From Sthenelais limicola (taxonomy: Eukaryota > Annelida > Polychaeta > Phyllodocida > Sigalionidae): 64,000 nucleotides of DNA. Shown here piece by piece: positions 59,601 to 63,518 of this stretch. The stretch lies in NCBI GenBank assembly GCA_942159475.1, contig OW804094.1:52262966-52326965 (forward strand). Direction: 5' to 3'. Under the pieces are notes generated by a model that saw nothing but the letters and a program-made list of their open reading frames with translations, ran no database searches and was not told where the DNA came from. Numbering within the stretch: position 1 is the stretch's first letter; each line of letters begins with the position of its first letter. Made by a program: the position numbers and the translations under genes.

Positions 59601-59715
59601 TCTTTTATCGATGTGCTAACATACAACTTTCAGAATAAGAAATTGAACGACCAACTTGAAACAACTGTACAAAAGCTTGAGGAGAGTCGCCAGCTGCTTA
59701 AGACAAATGAGAATG
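32627..59715 (+). CDS. SASS6: SASS6/SAS-6 centriole cartwheel protein, ten exons (both ends missing)
   Basis: SAS-6 dimers assemble the nine-fold cartwheel that sets centriole symmetry. Exons: 32627-32687, 32838-32917, 33801-33905, 35219-35393, 35858-36025, 50746-50892, 51616-51885, 52076-52219, 59381-59506 and 59634-59715. All joins keep frame with canonical borders. The head domain shows [35 protein letters not shown] and [20 protein letters not shown]; the Phe of NPF matches the residue used for head-to-head assembly. A long coiled coil follows, with SAS-6 blocks such as [35 protein letters not shown] and [16 protein letters not shown]. The first exon and the C-terminal tail were not found. 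Introns of 14.7 kb and 7.2 kb, and the one after 59715, are filled with mobile elements. Confidence 0.93.
32838..32917 (+). CDS. SASS6: SASS6 exon, [11 protein letters not shown] block
   Basis: 80 nt ending in phase 2. Encodes [20 protein letters not shown] and GEEDFQ, nearly matching the SAS-6 head domain (PISA region). Acceptor tttacag, donor gtaccc. Confidence 0.93.
33801..33905 (+). CDS. SASS6: SASS6 exon, [17 protein letters not shown] block
   Basis: 105 nt; completes Ser of FQS, then encodes [20 protein letters not shown] and an EEHKESPK helix end. Acceptor cttttcag, donor gtaagaa. Confidence 0.93.
34266..34440. repeat. Foldback repeat in SASS6 intron
   Basis: Left arm about 34266-34322 (agcataatatcatgtagcac... 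ctgcataat) is the near complement of right arm about 34374-34437 (attatgcagcttatgg... catgct), with a centre of about 50 bp. Further attatgcagc words are scattered upstream from 34110. It can form a cruciform or a long stem. It may be a MITE; no target duplication was recognised. Confidence 0.65.
34685..34860. repeat. Two-unit tandem repeat with TTCCAGGCCTTGAATT
   Basis: Two imperfect units of about 83 bp, each ending ttccaggccttgaatt(c/a)attttt. The same word occurs at about 29817. It sits before a C-run plus (CA)n microsatellite at 34866-34895. Confidence 0.6.
35219..35393 (+). CDS. SASS6: SASS6 exon, NPFKHL dimer-interface block
   Basis: 175 nt, phase 2 in and 0 out. Encodes FIIELVCAG, an inserted Gly/Ser stretch, then [20 protein letters not shown] and a [14 protein letters not shown] helix. 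The NPF phenylalanine is the conserved assembly residue. Acceptor attattag, donor gtaaag. Confidence 0.93.
35858..36025 (+). CDS. SASS6: SASS6 exon, start of coiled coil
   Basis: 56 codons, phase 0 both ends. Encodes a charged helix with [20 protein letters not shown], matching the LDKLRNEW segment of SAS-6. The donor gtacct opens a 14.7-kb intron. Confidence 0.9.
36026..36569 (+). other. SASS6 intron, 5' part
   Basis: Contains a stretch (about 36095-36230) similar to one near position 80-230: ctcagttaacatcggttaaaa here against ctcagctaacgtcggtcaaaa there. It may be a dispersed repeat. DIRS copy 1 starts at 36570. Confidence 0.5.
36570..36612 (+). repeat. DIRS copy 1 left inverted terminal repeat
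   Basis: 43 bp beginning ttatgcttcgcatctcc. Its reverse complement nearly matches 43029-43071, with a few mismatches. The same sequence starts copy 2 at 59905. Confidence 0.85.
38071..38678. mobile_element. Nested MITE with internal 240-bp duplication
   Basis: Inverted termini: tatgtgatgtgtttcaggaa at 38072 and the complement of ttccctaaaacggatcacata at the right end. The centre holds two direct units (about 38115-38300 and 38357-38540), each with gaaggcctttgt and ggtttagca blocks. It lies inside the TTAA insertion inside DIRS copy 1, so it is the third layer of nesting. Confidence 0.6.
38712..38738. repeat. Poly(C) tract
   Basis: An uninterrupted C run of over twenty bases within the TTAA insertion. 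Length is likely unstable and error-prone. Confidence 0.85.
39910..41820 (+). CDS. DIRS copy 1 RT/RNase H/methyltransferase-like ORF2
   Basis: 636 codons, no stop, but no ATG at the start: the frame is open into ORF1, at -1. RT motifs: [51 protein letters not shown]. RNase [15 protein letters not shown] (D), [13 protein letters not shown] (E), [16 protein letters not shown] (D). The fourth acidic position reads VEANYASR where copy 2 has VEADYASR, so this copy has probably lost RNase H activity. The C-terminal part has [27 protein letters not shown] and [12 protein letters not shown]: the methyltransferase-like domain known in DIRS elements. Confidence 0.88.
   Translation: MVVSPIVNKFIPGNIRFYLTNWEKICTDQWVLSQVEGVTLDFEKNPVQKSVPREYRMNDIQSKALQLEVDKLLVKGVITQIQAKQAKFIANVFLRHKPESKWQLIIDLTVLNHYIRKEHFKMDNLESAIDLLEKGAFMASLDLKEAYYSLNLDPEFRDYITFQWKGRVYRFNAVPFGLSPTLRVFTKILKPVFASLRREGILCFNYIDDIFILGSTRKECADGVERIEKVITSLGFFIHQEKSQKVPSQELTFLGYILNSVDMSVRPTPEKIARLRDWIDKLRPNKEHKIREVAKVVGLMVDLTKGLDYALAHYKQIEVEKILALRRAGPAGFDGMMYISKKAWVDLEWWYSRVVYATRLNRPRGPELTLTTDASLQGWGAVYNNTSTGYRWDSLMEGKHINVLEMQAVLNGLNSLMRDINKKKILILSDNSTTVSYINKMGGTRSKECNDVARNIWLWAEKREVWFLASHIPGVENVEANYASRHFTDNTEWELNPKIFDSACKDFGRPEIDLFASHLNAKVQKFVSWKPDPKASFVDAFSVIWSEYKLCYLFPPFSLMSKCLQKLQAEQATAIVVGPAWANQVWFPKLLKLSQGRYRIVKRGRMNLIPAFKSQEDNLTETELIVALCGNARFLN
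41559..42776 (+). pseudogene. DIRS copy 1 tyrosine recombinase, broken
   Basis: The frame overlaps ORF2 and is interrupted: TAA at 41814, where copy 2 has GAA; a G-run at about 42054-42065 (11 G, eight in copy 2) that shifts the frame; and a second shift near 42370-42390. The N-terminal domain reads [20 protein letters not shown]. The C-terminal piece retains the catalytic [10 protein letters not shown] (H-x-x-R), [16 protein letters not shown] (W and Tyr). Recombinase activity is lost in this copy. Confidence 0.85.
43029..43071 (-). repeat. DIRS copy 1 right inverted terminal repeat
   Basis: Ends gatgcggagcataa. Reverse complement of the left terminus, with small differences. Confidence 0.85.
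43069..43391. mobile_element. Foldback element with DIRS-terminus-like arms
   Basis: Outer inverted arms: taatcaagaaataaac... at 43069 and its complement ending 43391, about 45 bp. Inside, ttatgcagagcat (about 43114) and atgctctgcataa (about 43340-43352) continue the arms. These inner parts align with the 43-bp terminus of the adjacent DIRS element (ttatgc, tagacggtag, caccgagg) with substitutions. The right interior also holds gtgacgtcatcgatacgcgt, found near the DIRS left end as its complement. It may be a solo/deleted relative of the DIRS element, or a MITE sharing its ends. Confidence 0.6.
43392..43710 (+). other. SASS6 intron between foldback and LINE
   Basis: About 320 bp of intron with no gene seen. 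The LINE target duplication lies at its right end. Confidence 0.5.
43726..44757 (+). promoter_or_regulatory. LINE 5' UTR
   Basis: About 1.03 kb before ORF1, beginning gacttccggtcggctgag. It is expected to hold the internal promoter by analogy with L1 elements; no specific motif was confirmed. Confidence 0.5.
44758..46267 (+). pseudogene. LINE ORF1, split by a frameshift at a TA run
   Basis: Reads as one frame from ATG 44758 to a TAA at 45585, then continues in another frame to TAG 46267. The N-terminal part has a coiled-coil region ([20 protein letters not shown]). An RRM-like block follows, with [18 protein letters not shown] and [20 protein letters not shown], ending at the shift. Downstream the second frame reads [14 protein letters not shown] without a break, so one indel within gatatatatatta (about 45535-45552) is the likely cause. 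The C-terminal part is Lys/Glu-rich. ORF1 proteins of L1-type LINEs bind the element RNA. Confidence 0.85.
46321..50091 (+). CDS. LINE ORF2, endonuclease-reverse transcriptase
   Basis: About 1256 codons from the ATG at 46321 (aacaATGG), 53 bp after the ORF1 stop; the frame is open slightly further upstream. Endonuclease motifs: SVNVNGL, LQETH (catalytic Glu), [93 protein letters not shown] and the catalytic [11 protein letters not shown]-terminal Cys/His knuckle lies in [17 protein letters not shown]. All catalytic residues that I can identify are present, so ORF2 appears capable. It belongs to the L1/Tx1 group by its APE endonuclease and CCHC end; the finer clade is open. Confidence 0.93.
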   Translation: MEVLEKISLISVNVNGLGNGKKRKAIFTKLKKERNAIICLQETHSSLDEETIWHSQWEGQSYFVHGSSNARGVAILVSKDFKGNISGRGCNQDGRIAFVDVECDNKELSIFSVYLPTHDKYKQQQETCNELYEMMCKKPERSFIVMGDLNMDLAGLSNESKKPDITLAKNKPVYKMYEISKHFDLVDIIHELSDGKPPLTWRRNHQWSRLDYCLVEASLRSIMCDTITTTCVNTDHCIIKVEMLSEVQKRGPGFWKLNKKMLQDDEYIMRMHGVIEEVKGMNDMESERERWEFLKFKVKTESIRFAKAKARGRRDRERQLQNRLDILMKMEQTSEDELIEMDSIRDELKSDSLIRAQGALARNRARWLAEGEKPSAYFLSLEKRNYNSKTIKRLRIDGVEVTDPSKILQAKSAFYKELYSEQEILGEEERQEHFFKRLQPEKTISERDRLGLNRKISPHELERTVKEMKGNKTPGSDGLPAEFYRVFWGEISHLFLLMMEESFFDSSLAGEMYQSIISVIPKKGCDLALLGSWRPISLLNTDYKIISKTLASRLQKVIGKVVDEDQYGFVPGRYIGSAVRRIEDVKYLLQGRGGKGIIASLDFRKAYDTVSWKYLFDCLRKVGVGEYFLKWVKCLLIGSKATVTNNGYINEWFDLQRGVKQGDPISSLIFTIVVENLAQAIRESSLCKGIIAGGYEHKIVQYADDITIFAENEYSLCEMMSMVGEFGKMSGLMLNVNKTQGFNIGGVKLYRNVSKEIQWVKEMRILGITLLYPGNEEKQNKINCEAVLVKIKSIVAAWKKRNISMKGRVVIVNTIIIPCISYVSNLIRLKDFMLKEFNGIIRDFIWQDKKSKIGKMYLTQPTDKGGLNLQDLRLKIIASKIMWIKRMDEQPEAKWVGLVGEIVKGDCKNMIRERRKYKCKKNPFYQEIFKWWFNCYGSKEPQTKVEVLKERIWNNKWLRLENGNTNWKYWKRKGLETIDDLTDNGTVKLTKEFEETYQMKFNALERLRIKGVIPKSWLRLLKMEEVVPFDNSIMCWVGEKCMNLRSITAKMVYDALIVRYAPKQDRNGRWNRMFREKGLDMEDTNMEIWYKIPYECTRDVRLQAFQYKVLNRIIVCNDYLCKIKIKDNRECIYCEVLDDVFHFFIDCDRQNLFWNSLIRWARNNTYLDRESVDVMNAVNLLFGVPGNDSRTKRLNYILLLARFHIYKRRLFYDNEVCLFEFLRELKLNLKVMQDSAQFNLSYKKDFGLWDAFYQEL
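50295..50745 (+). other. SASS6 intron 3' part
   Basis: AT-rich sequence after the LINE, including a T-rich block (50510-50680), leading to the tctgtag acceptor of exon 50746. Confidence 0.5.
50746..50892 (+). CDS. SASS6: SASS6 exon, coiled coil
   Basis: 49 codons, phase 0 both ends: a charged helix with [20 protein letters not shown], matching the LHQQNIHQLQNRLSELE region of SAS-6. Acceptor ttctgtag, donor gtggga. Confidence 0.93.
50914..51383. mobile_element. TA-flanked MITE with CCGTATATACCCGTGTATAA ends
   Basis: Starts CCGTATATACCCGTGTATAA at 50914; the complement ends it at 51383. TA dinucleotides flank both ends. Several internal cccggcttatattcgggg-like words occur near each end in mirrored arrangement. 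It has no coding frame. It sits 21 bp after a SASS6 donor and was not disruptive to the exon. Confidence 0.7.
51616..51885 (+). CDS. SASS6: SASS6 exon, coiled coil
   Basis: 90 codons, phase 0: [20 protein letters not shown], then [20 protein letters not shown], then [18 protein letters not shown]. Each block has a close SAS-6 counterpart. Acceptor acccag, donor gtgcct. Confidence 0.94.
52076..52219 (+). CDS. SASS6: SASS6 exon, coiled coil
   Basis: 48 codons, phase 0: [20 protein letters not shown] then [12 protein letters not shown], matching SAS-6 [20 protein letters not shown]. Acceptor acttcag, donor gtaaag. The 3' intron (52220-59380) contains the family D element. Confidence 0.94.
52344..52429 (-). 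repeat. Split direct repeat B2 of family D
   Basis: 86 bp starting gtaaactagtgaaggctgg on the + strand. It matches 52630-52716 with few changes. It is the 3' end of the minus-strand element. Confidence 0.85.
52489..52636 (-). repeat. Split direct repeat A2 of family D
   Basis: About 148 bp, starting agaaaaaataggtgttgac and ending gtcagtaaact on the + strand. It matches A1 at 57382-57531 with few substitutions. Confidence 0.85.
52630..52716 (-). repeat. Split direct repeat B1 of family D
   Basis: Second copy of the 86-bp B repeat, sharing its GTAAACT with the end of A2. Confidence 0.85.
52757..53649 (-). pseudogene. Family D tyrosine recombinase, one frameshift
   Basis: Frame 53649 to 52924 begins [20 protein letters not shown], typical of the core-binding domain, and runs through a catalytic region with [10 protein letters not shown] (first Arg). 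A shift near 52925-52980 switches to the frame that ends at 52757. That frame holds [16 protein letters not shown] (H-x-x-R) and [13 protein letters not shown] (W and the nucleophilic Tyr). With the two frames considered together, all catalytic residues are present, so a single indel separates this copy from an intact gene. Confidence 0.85.
53624..54515 (-). pseudogene. Family D RT thumb and RNase H, frameshifted
   Basis: The 54515-54045 frame covers the RT thumb ([31 protein letters not shown]) and the first RNase H strand ([16 protein letters not shown]). The 54133-53624 frame carries the rest: [34 protein letters not shown] and [10 protein letters not shown], with the usual RNase H acidic residues. 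The two frames overlap, so one indel near 54045-54133 splits the domain. Confidence 0.85.
54512..55909 (-). pseudogene. Family D pol, reverse transcriptase with altered YLDD
   Basis: 465 codons. A long acidic N-terminal region rich in Ser/Asp/Glu precedes RT. RT motifs: [46 protein letters not shown], then [10 protein letters not shown] where YLDD is expected. The second Asp is replaced by Phe in a T-run (ten A on the + strand near 54618). Loss of a metal-binding Asp predicts a dead polymerase; a sequencing error in the homopolymer would more probably show as an indel. Confidence 0.82.
55922..57250 (-). pseudogene. Family D Gag remnants
   Basis: A start-like [20 protein letters not shown] at 57250 is followed by a break at 57140; a 17-bp tandem duplication (acttaaattaaacttct, about 57138-57171) lies there. 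Later pieces: a frame at 56914-56633 with tandem [13 protein letters not shown] units, a frame at 56444-56073 with a basic region and the helix [15 protein letters not shown], and a frame at 56104-55922 with the zinc finger CWGFNKEGC...HVCSKC. Together they make one Gag in several frames. Confidence 0.78.
57382..57531 (-). repeat. Split direct repeat A1 of family D (5' terminus)
   Basis: About 150 bp matching A2 with a few substitutions. Outer edge is GTAAACT at 57525-57531. Confidence 0.85.
57532..59380 (+). other. SASS6 intron, pyrimidine-rich
   Basis: Includes a CT-rich tract at about 58715-58985 with a long C-run near 58795-58810, and a further C-run near 59051-59062. No exon other than 59381 was found. 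Confidence 0.6.
58715..58985 (+). repeat. Polypyrimidine CTCTCC/CCCTCT tract
   Basis: About 270 bp of near-uninterrupted CT-rich sequence with an internal C-run. Frames through it (such as one translating to [17 protein letters not shown]) are composition artefacts. Confidence 0.85.
59381..59506 (+). CDS. SASS6: SASS6 exon, coiled coil
   Basis: 42 codons, phase 0: [20 protein letters not shown], then [20 protein letters not shown], matching the SAS-6 LKNTVTIQQEKLLAEKE block. Acceptor cttttcag, donor gtattc. Confidence 0.94.
59634..59715 (+). CDS. SASS6: SASS6 exon, coiled coil end
   Basis: 82 nt ending in phase 1: [20 protein letters not shown] then LLKTNEN, matching SAS-6 [20 protein letters not shown]. 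Acceptor ctttcag, donor gtagtt. The next exon is past the DIRS element and outside the window. Confidence 0.94.
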
Positions 59716-59904
59716 GTAGTTTCCTTTACCTTATGATGAAATTAATCATTATAATATTATCATATAATCCCTTAGAAGTATACTTAGTATATATTTCTTT
59801 AAAATATCGAAGTTACTCTGTTCAAAGTTCACTTTAGTTCTAAAACGATATGATAATGAAAACATGATTTTTCAATTCTCCTGTTTAATTGTCCATTGAC
59901 TTTG

Positions 59905-59947
59905 TTATGCTTCGCATCTCCGTCGCTAGACGGTAGCACCGAGGAGA
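59905..59947 (+). repeat. DIRS copy 2 left terminal repeat
   Basis: 43 bp starting ttatgcttcgcatctcc, identical or nearly identical to the copy 1 left terminus at 36570-36612. The right terminus lies beyond the window. Confidence 0.85.
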
Positions 59948-60186
59948 TACGTCACGCGTATCGATGACGTCACTTTTAGTCGCCTTTTTCGAAGGGCTCA
60001 CACGCAAGCCGCGGGCCGTGCAGATTTGGTGTTTTTAAGTGGGGAAAAATCTACTGAAAGATTTTTAATTCCCTATCTTTAGGTCCGAGTACCTTAAAGT
60101 GATATCTTGATCAGTCTGGATCTCGATTATCGGTTGGACTTTGTGCTAAAAACCGATTTGTGTTCGGCGTCGTGAATTTTGCCAAG

Positions 60187-61563
60187 ATGGCGGATGATTC
60201 TGGCAAGGCACCGAAACCTACGACACCCAAGGAGGCGTCGGAAGAACGAGACAAGATCTCGGATTCTAAGTCTGAAGGAAGCAGAAGTTCCAACAGCAGG
60301 GGGAAAAGTCATTCCCACTCTCATTCTCGCTCACACAGCGCTCATAAACATCACAGCAAGAGTGATCGGAGCCGCGACAAAGACAAGGGCCACAGCTCGT
60401 CGTCACGACATGGGTCGTCCTCGTCTTCATCTCGTTCTGTGAGTACGGAGGTCGCTGACAAACTATTAGCATCGATTACTAAATTGAGTGATTCTGTTGA
60501 GAAAATGTCTGACCGCATGGAGGTTGTTGAGGCAGATTTAGTGAAAGCCAAAACCCCAGCTAGAAAGAGAAGACGAATTGAGTCTGACTCGTCTGACTCT
60601 GATGACGTCATCAACGACGGTTGGCTTTCAGACGCGGAGACCGCAATGGATTTACAAGGCTTTGACGGCGTGAGTCGATACAGTGATTTCACGAGAGCCT
60701 CTTCTGTTGCCCCTTCGGTAAAAAGCATGCCTTCTCCGGCAACTCCCTCTACTTCCAAAGATAATACTGCTTCTTCAGGGCCCAGCCCAGGAACTGTTGC
60801 TAAATCTATTTGGGAATCTCTTGCTGAAGAGATCGAAGAGGAGGACCGTGTAAGCAACCCGGTCCACGAAGCTATCAAGAACTTTCTCGATAAACGTTTC
60901 AGAGTTACTCTTTCTGTTGAAGGCCTAAAAAAGGTAATGGATGAGTACAGGAGGCCCAGTAATTTGGAGTACATGCAACCTCACCAGATCAATACTAAGA
61001 TCCGTGATGCCTTGCCCAAGGAGGCAAAAGAAAACGATGAGAAATTGAAGCGAAACGAGATTCTATTTCTGAGAATCATCTCTGCTGTTCTGGCTGCCGC
61101 CCAGAAACTAAAAGAAAAGGAACCAGAGGCCAAGTGGGTTACTGAACCAATGAAAGATATTGCTAATGCGGTATCTATGGCTTCTTATTTCAGTCGTTTC
61201 AAACTTGTCAAAGACAGACGCGAAGCTATTCGCTCCTTCCTCCCGACGGAATACAAGACATTAGCCAATGACTCAAATCCCCCTGGGGTTACGTATTTAC
61301 TTTCGGACAATCTTGAGGGCTCACTTAAAGAAAGTGAACACGTGGCCAGGCTGGCCAAGAAGATGGAGGACATGAAAAAGTCCTGGTCTGACAGCAAGAA
61401 CAAATCCAAACAGGGCAAATTTCCCCAAAACCAAGGGAAAGGCAAAGGCAAAGGCAAGGGCAAGAATTTCAATGGGAAATTCAAGAAGTCGTTCCCCAAG
61501 AACGGAGACAAATCTGGAAAATCTTCGGATTTTCGGAAGGGGGACGCCAACCAGAAGGAATAG
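60187..61563 (+). CDS. DIRS copy 2 ORF1 (Gag-like)
   Basis: 458 codons from the ATG at 60187 (gccaagATGG, strong context); an upstream in-frame ATG at 60160 has a weaker context. Low-complexity Ser/His/Lys N terminus (repeated SHSHS), a coiled segment (SITKLSDSVEKMSDRMEVVE), a KRRR-type basic patch, then a conserved domain with [20 protein letters not shown] and [20 protein letters not shown]. The end is basic: [15 protein letters not shown]. No zinc finger. It would coat the element RNA. It is intact, unlike the split copy 1 version. Confidence 0.88.
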   Translation: MADDSGKAPKPTTPKEASEERDKISDSKSEGSRSSNSRGKSHSHSHSRSHSAHKHHSKSDRSRDKDKGHSSSSRHGSSSSSSRSVSTEVADKLLASITKLSDSVEKMSDRMEVVEADLVKAKTPARKRRRIESDSSDSDDVINDGWLSDAETAMDLQGFDGVSRYSDFTRASSVAPSVKSMPSPATPSTSKDNTASSGPSPGTVAKSIWESLAEEIEEEDRVSNPVHEAIKNFLDKRFRVTLSVEGLKKVMDEYRRPSNLEYMQPHQINTKIRDALPKEAKENDEKLKRNEILFLRIISAVLAAAQKLKEKEPEAKWVTEPMKDIANAVSMASYFSRFKLVKDRREAIRSFLPTEYKTLANDSNPPGVTYLLSDNLEGSLKESEHVARLAKKMEDMKKSWSDSKNKSKQGKFPQNQGKGKGKGKGKNFNGKFKKSFPKNGDKSGKSSDFRKGDANQKE

Positions 61564-61607
61564 AGCCTCAGCGAGGTAGGTCTGTATCATATTGTTTTGA
61601 TTCAACC

Positions 61608-63518
61608 GTGGTCGGGTCCCCAACTGTGAATAAATTTATTCCGGGCAATATCAGATTCTATTTGACTAACTGGGAAAAGATCTGTACTGATCAATGGGTG
61701 CTTACTCAAGTAGAAGGAGTGACACTAGATTTTATAAAAATCCCTGTTCAAAAGTCAGTTCCTCGAGAATATAGAATGAACGATATTCAGAGCAAAGCTC
61801 TTCAAGTAGAAGTTGACAAACTTGTAGAAAAAGGTGTAGTCACTCAGATTCGTGCTAAACAGGCAAAATTCATTGCGAATGTTTTTCTTAGACCAAAACC
61901 GGGAGGTAAATGGAGATTAATTATCGATCTGACAGTCTTGAACCATTACATAAGAAAAGAACATTTCAAAATGGACAATTTGGAAACTGCAATTGACCTG
62001 TTAGAGAAGGGAGCCTTTATGGCTTCACTTGATCTTAAAGAAGCGTACTATTCGCTGAATTTAGACCATGAATTTAGAGATTACATTACTTTTCAATGGA
62101 AAGGCAAGGTATATCGTTTCAACGCTGTTCCTTTCGGGCTCTCACCCGCTCCTAGGGTTTTTACAAAAATCCTTAAACCTGTATTTGCCTCTCTGAGAAG
62201 AGAGGGCATTCTGTGCTTCAACTATATCGATGATATTTTCATTTTAGGGAGCACGAGTAAAGAGTGCGCAGCCGGAGTGGAGAGAATTGAGAAGGTAATT
62301 ACCAGTTTGGGGTTTTGTATCCATCAAGAAAAATCCCAAAAAATCCCATCACAGGAACTAACGTTTTTGGGCTATATTCTGAATTCGGTTGACATGTCGG
62401 TCAGACCTACACCTGAAAAGATTTCTAGGTTGAGGGAATGGATTGACAAATTGAGACCAAATAAAGAACATAAAATTAGAGAAGTTGCTAAAGTAGTGGG
62501 TCTGATGGTTGATCTGACAAAAGGATTTGATTATGCGTTAGCGCATTACAAGCAAATTGAAGTAGAAAAAATCCTGGCTCTTAGAAGAGCTGGCCCTGCC
62601 GGATTTGATGGCATGATGTATATCTCAAAGAAAGGTTGGGTAGATCTAGAATGGTGGTACAGTCGTGTAGGCTCCGCCACTCGATTAATCAGACCGCGTG
62701 GGCCTGAACTCACCTTAACTACGGATGCGTCCTTACAAGGGTGGGGGGCTGTGTATAACAATACCAGTACAGGTTATAGATGGGATTCCTTTATGGAGGG
62801 GAAACATATCAATGTTTTGGAGATGCAGGCCGTTTTGAACGGCCTCAATAGCCTCATGAGGGATATCAACAAGAAGAAAATTCTTATCCTGTCTGATAAC
62901 AGCACCACGGTTGCCTACATTAACAAAATGGGAGGTACCAGGTCCAAAGAATGCAATGACGTAGCCAGAAATATCTGGCTATGGGCAGAAGAACGACAAG
63001 TGTGGTTCTTAGCTAGTCATATCCCTGGGGTGGAAAATGTCGAAGCGGATTACGCGAGTAGGCATTTCACTGATAACACTGAATGGGAATTAAATCCAAA
63101 GATTTTTGACTCAGCTTGTAGAGATTTTGGCAGACCTGAAATTGATCTATTTGCTTCTCATTTGAATGCTAAAGTTCAGAAATTTGTGAGTTGGAAACCT
63201 GATCCTAAAGCCTCTTTTGTAGATGCTTTCTCTGTAGTGTGGTCGGAATATAATCTATGTTATTTGTTTCCTCCTTTCAGTCTGATGAGCAAGTGCCTTC
63301 AAAAGCTACAAGCCGAACAAGCAACAGCGATTGTAGTGGGTCCAGCGTGGGCGAACCAAGTGTGGTTTCCCAAACTGCTAAAACTAAGCCAAGGCAGGTA
63401 CAAAATCGTGAAGCGAGGTCGAGGGAACCTCATACCGGCCTTCAAGTCCCAAGAGGACAACTTAACAGAGACAGAACTAATAATCGCTCTTTGTGGGAAC
63501 GCCAGATTTCTGAATTAA
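61608..63518 (+). CDS. DIRS copy 2 RT/RNase H/methyltransferase-like ORF2
   Basis: 636 codons from a GTG codon; no ATG lies near the start, and the frame is open back to about 61392, overlapping ORF1 by about 172 nt at -1. RT motifs: [51 protein letters not shown]. RNase [15 protein letters not shown] (D), [13 protein letters not shown] (E), [16 protein letters not shown] (D), VEADYASR (D), a full acidic set. The C-terminal domain ([22 protein letters not shown]) matches the methyltransferase-like part of DIRS elements. All core catalytic residues are intact. Confidence 0.9.
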   Translation: MVGSPTVNKFIPGNIRFYLTNWEKICTDQWVLTQVEGVTLDFIKIPVQKSVPREYRMNDIQSKALQVEVDKLVEKGVVTQIRAKQAKFIANVFLRPKPGGKWRLIIDLTVLNHYIRKEHFKMDNLETAIDLLEKGAFMASLDLKEAYYSLNLDHEFRDYITFQWKGKVYRFNAVPFGLSPAPRVFTKILKPVFASLRREGILCFNYIDDIFILGSTSKECAAGVERIEKVITSLGFCIHQEKSQKIPSQELTFLGYILNSVDMSVRPTPEKISRLREWIDKLRPNKEHKIREVAKVVGLMVDLTKGFDYALAHYKQIEVEKILALRRAGPAGFDGMMYISKKGWVDLEWWYSRVGSATRLIRPRGPELTLTTDASLQGWGAVYNNTSTGYRWDSFMEGKHINVLEMQAVLNGLNSLMRDINKKKILILSDNSTTVAYINKMGGTRSKECNDVARNIWLWAEERQVWFLASHIPGVENVEADYASRHFTDNTEWELNPKIFDSACRDFGRPEIDLFASHLNAKVQKFVSWKPDPKASFVDAFSVVWSEYNLCYLFPPFSLMSKCLQKLQAEQATAIVVGPAWANQVWFPKLLKLSQGRYKIVKRGRGNLIPAFKSQEDNLTETELIIALCGNARFLN

